64,000 nucleotides of DNA from contig NC_090130.1 in the NCBI RefSeq assembly GCF_040581485.1, positions 19,285,656 to 19,349,655 on the forward strand, in the 5' to 3' direction. Below, piece after piece: positions 11,294-22,335 of this stretch (position 1 is the stretch's first letter; every line of letters starts with the position of its first letter). Source of the stretch: Linepithema humile (Eukaryota > Arthropoda > Insecta > Hymenoptera > Formicidae). The notes beneath the pieces were generated by a model. That model saw only the letters and a program-made list of their open reading frames with translations. It made no database searches and was not told where the DNA came from. The translations under genes were made by a program, and so were the position numbers.

Positions 11294-11458
11294 TTATAAC
11301 TAAAATTCCTTTACATTAGTTTGTTCTATATTTTATTCCAAATATACATAAAAACCTATACACTGTCAGCGAAAAAAAGACCCATGATCTACGCATAGGA
11401 GAAGCATAGCGGCCAAAGTAGGGAGAGCGTTGCGCGTTAAGGCCATCACACACAAAAT

Positions 11459-11590
11459 GACATAACTGCATATGCATAGCATAAGACCGTCTTGACCAAT
11501 GGGCATCTAGCACAAAGGCGTCATATTGATAGACGCTAGATGCTCATTGGTCAAGACGGTTTTATGCTATGCAAATGCAGTTATGTTAAG
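11459..11590. repeat. Foldback element with TGCATAGCATAA arms
   Basis: The left arm (cataactgcatatgcatagc through gtcttgaccaatgggcatct) is mirrored by the right arm (agatgctcattggtcaagac through gcatagcataa-type sequence to gttatg). Arms are about 55 bp around a loop of about 20 bp. Confidence 0.8.
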
Positions 11591-11606
11591 GCACTATAAA
11601 ACGTGA

Positions 11607-11766
11607 GTATTCTCATCTCTGCGCCATTTTCGCTCCATTCCCCCACTCCTTGCCCTCTCGCCATTTTAGCTTCTTAGCTCGCCCTCGCTGAGATAAGAAG
11701 TTTATGGTGATTAGGCGAGAAGGCAAGGAGTGGGGGAATGGAGCAAAAATGGCGCAGAGAAGAGAA
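11607..11766. repeat. Foldback element with CCCCCACTCCTTGCC arms
   Basis: The left arm tctgcgccattttcgctcca and its continuation cccccactccttgccctctcgcc are mirrored by ggcgagaaggcaaggagtgg and its continuation gaatggagcaaaaatggcgcaga. The spacer is about 45 bp. It directly abuts the previous foldback and the next compound element. Confidence 0.8.
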
Positions 11767-11960
11767 TACCTATATCTTTAGTGCTCTAGGTAGTTTTCCA
11801 CCAAGAGACACAAGCGACACAAAATCACACAGTGTTCAACATAATGTTTTCCTACAACGACACAGCTCGACACAAATATACACAGCTAAAGAGGTGAGTC
11901 AAGGTCAAGATCTATAGAGAGAAGGTTACCCAAGATCTATAGAGAGAAGGTTACCTCATG

Positions 11961-12088
11961 CGCAAAGAGGGACGAGCGGCAAGAGGGACAAATGCAGAGA
12001 GGGGCGAGCGGCAAGAGGGGCAAATGCAGAGAGGGGCGAGCGGCAAGAGGGGCAAATGCAGAGAGGGGCGAGCGGCAAGAGGGGCAAT
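11961..12088. repeat. 32-bp tandem repeat, 4 copies
   Basis: The unit gcagagaggggcgagcggca followed by agaggggcaaat repeats four times, the first copy diverged (gcaaagagggacgag). A single-unit form occurs in inverted orientation at 12440-12500 and again near 14610-14670, marking the same dispersed family. Confidence 0.9.
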
Positions 12089-12509
12089 GATGATCTCATC
12101 GGCAAACAGAAGCTATCTCAGACAGCTACTGTTTGTCGATGAAATCATCATGCTCTCCCCTTTCTTCATCGCCCCTCGCCATCAAGCTGTTTCTAGTTCC
12201 CCCTCTTCCTTCATCGCTCCTCGCCGTCAAGCTGTTTCTAGCTCTCCCCTTACTTCATCGTCCCTCACCCTCAACCGGTTTTACTGAGGTAACCTTCTCT
12301 CTATAGATCTTGAAGGTTACCTCAGTAAAACCGGTTGTTGGCGAGGGACGATGAAGGAAGGGGAGAGCATGATGATCTCATTTGCCAACAGTAGCTGTCT
12401 GAGATATCTTCTGTTCGCCAATGAGATCATCATTGCCCCTCTTGCCGCTCGCTCCTCTCTGCATTTGCTCTTTTTGCCGCTCGTCCCTCTTTGCGTATGA
12501 AGTAACCAT

Positions 12510-12937
12510 GGGTGTTTACGATAATTCAAGTTCGAGTTAGTTTCACTAGGACCGAAAAATGAGATAAACATAACCATCTAGAACCTTTATGATTTATGAC
12601 AACTCGACGCTGTCTTGTATTGCTTGAGTTAAATTAATTGAATTTGTTGAGTTTATAGAGCAAATTTTATTGTAATAAAAAAATATCAACTGCAAATCAG
12701 TCTATGAAAGAAACAAATAATGTTGGTATGTATGTTGGTATACCTCTTTAATAGATATAATTATATATATATGTATATAATTATATTTATTAAACTCAAC
12801 AAATTCAATGAATTTAACTCAAGCAATACAAGACAGCATTGTGTTGTCATGAATCATAAAGATTCTAGATGGTTATGTATATCTCATTTTTCGGTCCTAG
12901 TGAAACTAACTCGAACTTGAATTATCGTAAACACCCC
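12510..12937. mobile_element. Foldback element with GGGTGTTTACGATAATTC ends
   Basis: The ends gggtgtttacgataattcaa and ttgaattatcgtaaacaccc are perfect inverted copies, and the arms run about 150 bp (through tgtcttgtattgcttgagtt) around an AT-rich loop. It splits an older repeat: the sequence ...gtaacc on the left continues as ttctctctatagatc on the right, which elsewhere in the window is contiguous. Confidence 0.8.
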
Positions 12938-13386
12938 TTCTCTCTATAGATCTTGAGTCGAGATGATTTGTGTTCAATTCATGGCTGCCAATTATTTGAC
13001 AAACTTAGGGAAATATTATTTTATGTACTATTATATTTTATGTACTATATTATTTTATGAAAATTGTGAAGTTCAAAATTTATTTTTGTAAATTATACTT
13101 ACAATGCAATTAAAGCAGATGTATGTACATATACATATGAGTAAAATTTCAAGAAAAAATTCACTATAGAACGCCAACTATGGCTGTACTAAGAATTATA
13201 ATGTTCCAACAAGCGGCTTTACACAACTGTTTTGTGCCTGACACTGTGTCTATTTGTGTCTCATTAGTGGAAAACTACCTTTATTGCTGCACTGAGTTCA
13301 CACTGCACTGAACTGAATTGAAATAGTGCAAGCGGGGACAAGTTAGTGTAAGTAAGTATAAAGAACGTTTCAGTGCAGTGATCAAC

Positions 13387-13489
13387 ATGACGCACCGCGT
13401 AATATTAAATGAATTATTAGATTCTTTGGATGAAGAATATATAAATCTAGTGCCACCATTTATACCTCTTTTAAATGACGATAACGGTG
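13387..13489 (+). CDS. Candidate first exon of an unrecognised gene
   Basis: An ATG at 13387 opens MTHRVILNELLDSLDEEYIN and continues LVPPFIPLLNDDNG, ending at a strong donor (GGTG|GTAAGA, 13489/13490). The peptide is acidic. The flanks carry repeated cactgcactg-like words at 13290-13380, which reappear right of the copia element (21190-21300). The exon may thus belong to a DNA transposon that copia later interrupted. No matching downstream exon was found. This is a weak call based on frame, start and donor only. Confidence 0.35.
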
Positions 13490-13864
13490 GTAAGATATGT
13501 ATTTGATGTGCAATGTATTATTATTTATTGTTATATATTAATAAAATTAAAATTTTTTGGAAATTTAATCTAACCTAGTAGCTATTTTTTTTTTTTTTTT
13601 TTAATTTTGATGAGTTACAATTATTACATCCAATTTTTGGAATGATACAAAGGATTGAACGTGTCAAAATAAATAATTAAATAGAAAATATTGTTCAAAA
13701 TTATGACAAATTGGGTTTTATCATGCATTTTCGATTATCGAGGATAGTAGCATATGAACTGATAGATCGATTTAGAGTGTTGGAAACATTTATTTCTTTA
13801 CAAAGTATATATTATTTTTAGATAAAAACAAAGCTTTGAAGATAATATTTAATTAAATTTTTCA

Positions 13865-13895
13865 TATATATATATATATATATATAAAAATAAAA

Positions 13896-13949
<54 letters not shown>

Positions 13950-13951
13950 AA

Positions 13952-13992
<41 letters not shown>
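13865..13992. repeat. TA microsatellite, interrupted
   Basis: Long (TA)n runs are separated by aaaaataaaaatatg segments, which themselves repeat. The surrounding 13490-14286 is AT-rich with no gene visible. Confidence 0.95.
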
Positions 13993-13997
<5 letters not shown>

Positions 13998-14286
13998 TTT
14001 TCAGCTGTTCTGTAAATTTGCAATTATTATTAACAATAAGTATAATTTTATGTTACACAAATACAGCATAAAAAACTTTTATATACATTTAGCTTCTCTA
14101 AAAAGATAAAACTTTTTACATTTAATAAAAGTTAGTACTATCACAGCTTCATTTTCTGAAATTCAGATTATTAGTACAATTTCAGTGTTTATAATTTAAT
14201 TTTAAGAGAATTATTAATTACTTTAATATTAAATAGGTTACTTTAATATTTATAATAGATTATGTGTATTTTTTAAATTTTCCACT

Positions 14287-14566
14287 TATTACGAAATATA
14301 TATGTAATCGTTCAATTTTACTTTTATCTTACTAAGCAAGTTTATACTCTATATTTCTTTTATATCTTTTATATTTCCCGCTCATTTTGTAATTAATTTT
14401 TTTTTCTCTCTCTAACGAAGTATACAGGTTTTGTTGAGCGTGCGGTTAAGAGAACATTGTACCAACTTTATCTATACGTTTATTAAAATATATCTCTCAG
14501 TAATAAAACCTCCTCTGAAATCGTTAATTCGATTGAACCTCCATGCTTGGAATAAGAAGGGCAACA
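14287..14566 (+). repeat. Copia 5' LTR
   Basis: It is nearly identical to 20890-21166 over its length (acgaaatatatatgtaatcg through cgttaattcgattgaacct) and ends gcaaca. The expected first bases TGTTACG read TATTACG here, a G-to-A change in the terminal TG. Confidence 0.92.
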
Positions 14567-15071
14567 GGTTGTAGGGCCCCAAGATCTATAGAGAGAAGGT
14601 TACCTTATGCGCAAAGAGGGACGAGCGGCATGAGGAGCAAATGCTGAGAGGGGCGAGCGGCAAGAGGGGCAATGATGATCTCATCGTCAAACAGTAGCTG
14701 TCTCTCTCGCACGCTTTAGTGTTTTCTCTCTCGCTCCTTTAATATAGAAATGCTTTAAGTTTTTATCAAAAAAATACTTTTATTTTGTAAAATATTGATA
14801 GCACTGGAAATTGCGTAATAAAAATTGAAAAGTAAATTAGAAAGGCGCTATAAATTACATATATTGCAAATTATAGCGCTAAATATTTAACGTTTATAAT
14901 GTTAAATATCGCTGCAACAGATGCATTTGTAATACAAATTGCTTTGTACTTGTATTTAGACTGTAATATTAATGAAAATAAAATATAATTTGGGGATGTA
15001 CACAAAAAACATCATTTGTAAAGTAGTAAAATAAAAGAAAAAATAGTACATATTTAAAAATTATAATTTTT

Positions 15072-15880
15072 AAACAGGAGCGGAAAGAGCCAAAAAGCAA
15101 GTTGATCGTGCAATAGTGTATTACTTAATTTACATTATCGTAGAATATAAACGTTTCGGCTTGTCATCAAGCCCTTATCAATATAAATAATAAAAATAAC
15201 AAAAAGGCGCAACGCATTAATTACAAAGAAGTGAGAACATAATACAGTTTTTTGGAATAATCCAAAGAAGAACAGCCATAACGTTCAAAATCAAAAGACA
15301 TTAAGACTGTATTCAGATTAAAAGAAAACAAATAAGAATTCCTATTATATTAAAACCGCTAGTCGAAAACAGAGTTAAAATAATGTTACATACTTGTGGT
15401 AAAAACATAGTGTAGGCAAAAAGAACATCCCCTCAATAGTAAGATAGAAGAGAAGCACTTAGGTCCATCTTAAATGATGGTCAAAATCTTAATGATCATA
15501 AAAGAGTGAACCAAATTAAGGTGAAAGTAAAGAGAATGAAAGGAAGGGAGGGGAGAACGAAAAGGCAAAGAGTAAAAGAGGCATATGTAGAATGGAGGGG
15601 ATAAAAATGTTAGTGTAGGAGAGAGAAGTAATAAAATTATAATGAAGGAAACAGATTAATAATAGGGAGATAAGCATCAGGTAACCTTTCAGTGTCATTC
15701 TGATTATTCAAGCCTGCACGTTGTCTCTTAATAAAAACTATTTCTGAAATCATTCTTTTTGCATAAGAAGGTTCACCGTCCAATATTTTTACATTCTCCC
15801 AGTCAAACTCGTGAGAGGACTCAATCTTGCTTTTGATCAACTTGCTTTTTGGCTCTTTACGCTCCTGTTTAATAATTTTG
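15072..15880 (-). mobile_element. Penelope-like element remnant, 5'-truncated
   Basis: On the minus strand this holds the last coding part of a GIY-YIG-type endonuclease, then about 500 bp of 3' UTR. The UTR contains aagccgaaacgtttatattc, a motif commonly seen in such elements. A 37-bp segment from the 3' end (aaacaggagcggaaagagcc through caagttgatc) is repeated in inverted orientation at 15838-15878, immediately before the coding remnant. Inverted end fragments of this kind are typical of truncated Penelope-like insertions. Confidence 0.6.
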
Positions 15881-15894
15881 ATTTTGAAAATCAT
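15637..15894 (-). pseudogene. Penelope-like GIY-YIG endonuclease, C-terminal fragment
   Basis: The recognisable part reads KIESSHEFDWENVKILDGEP, then KRMISEIVFIKRQRAGLNNQ, then DTERLPDAYLPIINLF. The pattern SHEFDW, ILD.E, ISE..FI..Q and LN..D...L...Y is characteristic of the segment after the GIY-YIG nuclease core of Penelope-like elements. The first roughly 20 residues of the frame come from the inverted 3'-end fragment, not from the protein. RT and the nuclease core are missing. Confidence 0.6.
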
Positions 15895-16649
15895 ATGAGC
15901 CTTATATCATTTTAATTTTAAAAATTATTTTTAAAATAATATTTATTGTTTATATGCATTATTTACAAAAGAAATATTATAAAGAAATTTATTTTTTATA
16001 TTTAATTGTGAAAACCTCAAAAATTGTCAAGAAATTGTAACTGAAATTCATAAATGTAAGTACAATTCTAGGGTAATATAAAAAGCATCATACACAAATT
16101 TATTATGATACAAACTTAAATAATGAAATTGTAATATATGTTTCAACATTGCAAATGTGAATATTTATATGATAAAATTTACAAAGTGTTAACAATTTTC
16201 AAATATTTGCTAATAAAATATAAAAATTGTATGTATTTAGATAAAAAAAATATTGTTTAGGTTATGTGGGTTAAATTATTTCTTCGGTTTTGTTCATTTA
16301 TATGTTAGGGGAATATGTTAGGGGAAATAACAGACAAAATAATTAATATACGTACCTTCGATTTTTACTATATAACCTCTTAAACTGACACATGAAAGTC
16401 AATAATGAGAGCAAGTGACAGGGTTAGAAACAGTTAGAAAAGGAAGAACTTTGAAAGAGAGAGACAGCTACTGTTTGTCGATGAGATCATCATGCTCTCC
16501 TTTTCCTTCATCGCCCCTTGCCATCAAGCTGTTTCTAGCTCCCTCCTTCCTTCGTCGCCCCTCGCCATCAAACTGTTTCTAGCTCCCCCCTTACTTCATC
16601 GTCCCTCGCCCACAACTGGTTTTTTTAAGTTAACCTTCTCTCTATAGAT

Positions 16650-16834
16650 CAGTGATGCGATCTTTCCCACAGCGGTCCCGGCTCGGCTGTGCTCGGCTGC
16701 CTCACACAACCTTACAGAAGCGTACGTCACGTATCTGTGTGCACACGGATACGTGACGTAGCGCTTCTGTAAGGTTGTGTGAGGCAGCCGAGCACAGCCG
16801 AGCCGGGACCGCTGTGGGAAAGATCGCATCACTG
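16650..16834. mobile_element. 185-bp hAT foldback MITE (CAGTGATGCG family)
   Basis: The ends CAGTGATGCGATC and GATCGCATCACTG are perfect inverted copies. The arms extend about 85 bp (through cagcggtcccggctcggctg). It is flanked on both sides by ctatagat (16642-16649 and 16835-16842), a perfect 8-bp target duplication. The ends match the much larger elements at 35487 and 38641, so it is a deletion derivative of that family. Confidence 0.95.
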
Positions 16835-16956
16835 CTATAGATCTTGGTGGGCCCCAGGTTTTGAGGTAAAATAAAAGAGGAAGGACGAAAGAGAGGTTAT
16901 AGTGCCACGTGTCATTAATTGGAAAAATCTTGCGGTCGGTAAAAGTTGAGACAAAA

Positions 16957-19900
16957 TGGAAGGCCTAAAACATTTTCAAATCCAGAAGTTTAATGGACAA
17001 AATTTCCTATGGAAATAATATTTCGAGCGGAACCAGGTATGTTCAAACTCGTGAATGGAAGCACTCAATGTTCAGCAAATGAAGGTACCGGCACGTACAA
17101 CATGGAACAATCTAAACGCAAAGGCAATGCTGATAATATCATCGGGTATGGAATATGAACAATTGCAAACCGTGGTAAGTTATCAGACAGCACCTGAAAT
17201 GTAGAACCGTCTAAAAACCATACACGAGCAAAGATCTGCAGTCAATAAACTACAACTCAAGCAACAATTTTTTAATTATAAAATAACAGAGACTGATTCA
17301 GTTGCTCAACATCTAAGTAAAATAGATTCGTTAGCACAGGCACTTGCTGACGTAGACGAGCCGGTCACCAAAGTAGATAAACTAGCAAAGGCGCTTGGAA
17401 ATCTTCCTGTAAAATACAGCGGTTTTATTACAGCTTGGGATTCATACGATGAAACAAAACAAACCTACGAGAATCTGGTTGCACGACTAATGAAGGAAGA
17501 AAAACGGCTGACTGAAGCAGAGGAAGTGGCAGTAGCTTTTGCATCCCTGAATGTAAATAAAACACTAAAAACAAATACAGATCAGAAAGGAAAATCTACA
17601 GATAAAAGAAATGTAGAGTGCTTCTTCTGCAAGAAGAAGGGTCACTATAAGTCAGAATGCCGTAAGAGACTGAATAAGCAACAGTTACAAAAGGAAGATA
17701 AAAATCGGAAACATCAAGCCTTATCAGTAGAACACAAAAATATTATGGCATGTGACAACGAAGAGGGGTGGCTGGGTGATAGTGCTGCCTCAAAGCATAT
17801 GTCCTATTGAAGAGAGTGGTTTACCAACTTACATACTAAAAACATTAAAGATTTTGTACAAATTGGTAATAATTCTCAAATCGAAGTAGAAGGTTACGGT
17901 GATGTAAAGCTTCTAGCACTAATCAATGGCGAGTGAGAGCCACGCACACTTGAAAACGTATTGTATGTTCCAAAACTAAGTAAGAATCTTTTTTCAGTGG
18001 GAGCAGCAACAAATAAAAACCTGAAAGTAATTTTCAGCAAGGACAAAATGGAAATTTACAGCAATCGTCTAGTGGCCACGGGCATAAAGCAATCCAAGAA
18101 CTGTTATAAAATGCTATTCAAGCCCGCGACCAAAACAGTAGCAAATGTATCAGTGATAAGATTCAGCAACACTGTGGCATGAGAGACTAGGCCACATCAA
18201 TTTTCAAGCACTAAAGAATATGGCTGATCAAGGTCTACTACCAAATACACAAATAAAAACAACTGAAGGATTATTTTGCGAAGCTTGCCAATACGGTAAA
18301 TTGCATCGGTTACCTTTTAAACAGAATGTAAAAGATAAAGGTTTAAAACCAGGCGAATGTCTGCACATGGATCTATGTGGAAAGATGTCATATCCTTCAA
18401 TCAGCGGGGCATACTATTATATACTGTTCAAAGACGAAAGTACGTCTTACAGAATTATTCGTTTTATCAAGCATAAAAGTGACGCTTTCTCACAATTTCT
18501 CGAAATACAAAAATTGGTTGAAAGACAAACGGGTAATTTAGTAAAGAAAGTAAAAAGTGATAGAGGTCTAGAATTTAACAATGATCAGTTCCAGCGACAT
18601 TTCCGTGAAAAAGGAATAATCCATGAGTTCAGCGCTCCATATACTGCAGAGCAAAATGGAAGAATCGAGAGAGAAAACCGAAATAATTGTGGAAACAGCT
18701 CGCAGTATGTTATTCACAGCAAAGTTGGAGCCAAATCTATGAGCTGAAGCAGCAAACACAAGCGTTTATCTACTCAATCGACGACCTCGAGAATCAGACA
18801 AAACAATACCATATGAACAATGGACAGGGCGGAAAGTTACATTGAAACATCTCAGAAAATTTGGATCAGAGGTCTATATACACGTTCCGAAGCAATTTAG
18901 AACAAAATTTGAAAGCAAATCCAGAAAAATCATACTAGTAGGATACGACAACAACAGTCCAAACTACAGAGTACTGGATCCACAAACCTTGAAAATTACA
19001 GTAACCCGAGTTGTATTTAATGAACAAGATGTTAATAAAAGTAAAGAGGATACATATACAACTTTCTCGATTGAGAAACAGCAAGAGGAAGATGTACAGA
19101 ATGAAATCGGAACAGCAGGACAAGATGATGTCGAAGATGTTTCTGACAGCTCAATAGATGCAGAACAGTCAGAAGAAGAAGAGGACAGACCTAAAGCCAC
19201 AGAACAACGCATACTAAGGGATCGAAATAAAATTCAAAAACCAGCACGATACAATGAAACCTACTATATGGCCTGTGCAGCAGTAATAATGGAAGAACCA
19301 AAATCATATGAAGAAGCAATGTCAAGTAGTGAGGCCAAAAATTGGTGTCAAGCTATGGAAGAGGAAATGGATTCATTAGTAGCCAACGGAACATGGTCTC
19401 TAGTACCTCAACCGGAAAAACAGAAGATCATAGACTGCAAATGGGTGTATAAGCTGAAGCGTAAATCAGATGGAACTATCGATAAGTATAAAGCTCGTTT
19501 ATGTGCGAAAGGTTTCCTGCAAGCAAAAGGTATAGACTATAGTGATACTTTTTCTCCTGTGATTAGATACGATTCTATTCGAATTCTCTTAGCTTTAGCT
19601 GCAATACATGATCTAGACATACAACAATTTGACGTAAAAACCGCGTTTTTACATAGAGAACTAACAGACGAAATTTATATGAAACAGCCAAAAGGTTTTG
19701 ATACAAATCCTAATTTAATTTGTAAATTACATAAGAGTATTTATGGTCTCAAGCAATCTCCACGATGTTGGAACATTAAATTTACAAATTTTTTTAAGTC
19801 TTTTAACTTTACTCAACTAGAGGCAGATAAATGTGTTTTTCGTTCAAAACTTGATAATGAAATAGTTTTTCTAGCTCTATATGTAGACGATGGGTTGATC

Positions 19901-20854
19901 GTGTGCAAAAGAACAGAAACCATAAAAAAAAATACTAAAAGAACTTAACTCACAATTCGAAATCAAAGTAATAAGAGACTTAGAATATTTTGTGGGTTTA
20001 GAAATAAACAGAAATAAAACTAAAAAGAAAAGATACATTTATCAAAAGAACTATATCAATAGAATGTTACGAAAATTTCAAATGGAAAATTGCAAGCCAG
20101 TTACAACTCCTGCCGAATCCAATGCAAAATTAGATTGTAATGATTGTCCAAATACAAAATCTGAAATAGAGACAATAAATAAAATTCCTTATCGAGAACT
20201 TGTAGGAAGTTTAATGTTCGCGGCAATTGTGTCGCGTCCAGATATAGTTTTTGCGGTCAATCAAGTAAGTCGTTTCTTAAATAATCCAGATATAAAGCAT
20301 TGGAAAGCGACCAAACGTATTTTGCATTATTTACAAGGAACCAAAGAACAAGGCATAGTATACAGTTGCGATAACGAAATCCTTAAAGTATATTGTGATG
20401 CGGATTTTACCAATGATGAAAGCATCAGAAAATCAATCTCAGGATATATTAGCATCTTAGCAAATGGTCCAATTACATGGTCCTCTCGACAACAAAAATG
20501 TGTAGCTCGTTTCACCACCGAGGCGGAATACATATCAGCTTCTGAGGCTGCACAAGAAATAATGTAGTTGCGTCGACTACTTAAAGAATTGTTAAAACAA
20601 CCCATAGCACCAACTGTTTATTGATAATCAAAGCGCTATAAAATTAGCCAAAAATGCTGAACATCACAAGTTAACAAAACATATAGATGTAAAGTACCAT
20701 TACATACGCGAATGCATAACAAACAACATACTAGAGTTAATATATATATGTAGCATCAAAAGAACAACTTGCTGATTTTCTTACTAAAGCTCTATCTAAA
20801 GAAAACTTCCTGAATAATCTTAAACAGCTAGCTATTGAAGGAATAAAGTCATAG
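16957..20854 (+). pseudogene. Copia gag-pol polyprotein, broken
   Basis: The frame starts MEGLKHFQIQKFNGQNFLWK and meets a stop at once, so it is dead. Gag features follow, with a CCHC knuckle CFFCKKKGHYKSEC (about 17617). Protease is marked by WLGDSAASKHMS. Integrase (18185-18747) has the zinc-binding HINFQ...CEACQYGK region, MDLCGKM, SDRGLEFNN and PYTAEQNGRIERE. RT (18842-19948) has FDVKTAFLHRELTDEIYMKQ and the YVDD box. RNase H (19992-20854) has VYCDADFTNDE and ends near DFLTKALSKENF. Stops lie at about 16996, 17808 and 20565 and frame changes near 18200, 18750, 19940 and 20750, each breaking an otherwise continuous homology. Confidence 0.93.
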
Positions 20855-20889
20855 ACAAGTAAAGAAAATCCTTGAACGCTTAGTGGGAG

Positions 20890-21166
20890 TGTTACGAAAT
20901 ATATATGTAATCGTTCAATTTTACTTTTATCTTACTAAGCAAGTTTATACTCTATATTTCTTTTATATCTTTTATATTTTCCACTCATTTTGTAGTTAGT
21001 TTTTTTTCTCTCTAACGAAGTATACAAGTTTTGTTGAGCGTGCGGTTAAGAGAACATTGTACCAACTTTATCTATACGTTTATTAAAATATATCTCTTAG
21101 TAATAAAACCTCCTCTGGAATCGTTAATTCGATTGAACCTTCACGCTTGGATTAAGAAGAGCAACA
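20890..21166 (+). repeat. Copia 3' LTR
   Basis: It begins TGTTACGAAATATATATG after the purine tract agtgggag and ends gagcaaca. It matches the 5' LTR with a handful of differences. Right of it, 21167-21340 contains cactgcactg-type words also found left of the element, so copia landed in an older repeat. Confidence 0.93.
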
Positions 21167-21910
21167 CCATTATCAACTAATCCGATTCCCGCACTGCCCT
21201 GCACTGCTTGTTCTTGCTTAAGACCCAGTGCAACGAGTACCGTGAACTGTTGCACTGCAATGAAGAACGAATTGGTGCACGTTGCACTGCAATAGAGAAC
21301 GCTTTGGTGTCACTAGTGTACACTAGTGCAGAAAGTTCGACAATAAAGAACAAACCTATATATACAAGGTGTTCAAGAGTAAACAGTTGAATATCTCGTC
21401 AGAAAGTACTTTCGCTGAAAACAGTAAATAGGATAGTTTTAGGGTTCAGTCTCATAAACTGATATTTTCAGCGTAATACGTATTGCATAACGTAATATTC
21501 AGATTTCAGCGTTTACATGGACACAAAATTTGCGTAACAAATACATTAATATTATAATTTCCCATTCAACAATATAATTGTTACATACAAGGCATGTTAT
21601 ATTGCAGTCACATCGTTAAGTGGGAAATTATAACGTTAACATTATGTTATTGTTAGCTTTTGTTTACTGGGAATATCTTTATTAATTTCTTACACAGAAA
21701 TGGCGAGCATAGCACGTCGATTGTTATTTGTTCCAAATGTACGAATAACGCGTGTAACACGTAGTTTATATAAAATTTTTTTGAAACAAACAAGTTTGTT
21801 GTTCTTATTTAAAATTAATTTTATAAAAATTTTATAAAACTTTTCGAAATAAACTTTAGACGTGTTGAGTTGGAGACATGATCGTCTGTGAATTAATTAT
21901 TAGTGTAAAA

Positions 21911-22335
21911 CAAGGCTCGGAATTATTTCATCTTTTCGGCCGATTCTCGTGATATACGCCTCCTTTCCTCTCCTTACCGCGCGCGCAGCAACCGCTAGGG
22001 CTAGCGCCGCCGAGCGTTAGGAGCAGCGCTATCCGATAAATGTTGGGTTCTTCTTTCTTGATCATTAAAAATTTTAAAAATTAATTAAAAATATTTTTTT
22101 TATTTTTAAATTTATTATGTGAAAATATTTCAATAGATTTCCACGTCATCCATGAGGTACTATTGCCACTGAGGAAAAAAATATTTTTAATAAATTTTTT
22201 TAACATCAATCGGGTAGCGCCGCTCCTAACGCTCGGCGGCGTTGGCCCTAGCGGCTGCCGCGCGCGCGGTAAGGAAAGGAGAGGAGGCATATACCACGAG
22301 AATTGGCCGAAAAGATGAAATAATTCCAAGCCCTG
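21911..22335. mobile_element. 425-bp hAT foldback MITE
   Basis: The ends CAAGGCTCGGAATTATTTCA and TGAAATAATTCCAAGCCCTG are inverted. The arms run about 120 bp through a GC-rich part (accgcgcgcgcagcaaccgc, gctcctaacgctcggcggcg). Flanks gtgtaaaa (21903-21910) and gtataaaa (22336-22343) make an 8-bp target duplication with one mismatch. Frames within it are mirrored shadows. Confidence 0.85.

Larger units (their letters stand above)
11785..13282. mobile_element. Compound foldback element with GGTAGTTTTCCAC ends
   Basis: The left end (aggtagttttccaccaagag then acacaa) and right end (tgtgtctcattagtggaaaa then ctacct) are inverted copies. They define a unit of about 1.5 kb. Inside, agatctatagagagaaggtt blocks occur at both sides of a GC-rich hairpin region with 32-bp tandem repeats, and a further foldback (12510-12937) interrupts it. 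No protein is encoded; apparent frames in the GC-rich part mirror each other on both strands. Confidence 0.6.
14579..16848. mobile_element. Compound foldback insertion in the copia primer-binding region
   Basis: The insertion begins aagatctatagagagaaggt and ends ctatagatctt. It is flanked by gtagggcccc on the left and ggtgggcccc on the right, consistent with a target duplication of 8-10 bp with one or two mismatches. It belongs to the agatctatagagagaaggtt family seen at 11.9-12.5 kb. Its two arms (14579-14710 and 16455-16648) are separated by a loop of about 1.75 kb holding a Penelope-like remnant, and its right arm is interrupted by the hAT MITE at 16650-16834. Confidence 0.7.
14287..21166 (+). 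mobile_element. Ty1/copia LTR retrotransposon, degenerate, with nested insertions
   Basis: Two LTRs of about 280 bp (14287-14566 and 20890-21166) bracket gag-pol remnants in copia order: gag, protease, integrase, RT, RNase H. Flanks ccact (14282-14286) and ccatt (21167-21171) form a 5-bp target duplication with one mismatch. The polypurine-like agtgggag precedes the 3' LTR. Just inside the 5' LTR, ggttgtagggcccc matches the copia-type primer-binding site complementary to an internal part of initiator tRNA-Met. That site is interrupted by the nested insertion at 14579-16848. Several stops and frameshifts make it non-functional. Confidence 0.92.

Noticed and set aside
11958..12577. Arg/Gly/Glu-rich frames on both strands
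   Set aside because: They arise from the 32-bp tandem repeat and its inverted copy. The same peptide pattern appears on both strands, as expected for a foldback.
15100..15180. Possible hammerhead ribozyme in the Penelope-like 3' UTR
   Set aside because: The minus strand has cttgatgacaagccgaaac, which recalls the hammerhead core, but the CAAG segment cannot form stem II properly. I could not fold a complete ribozyme by eye.
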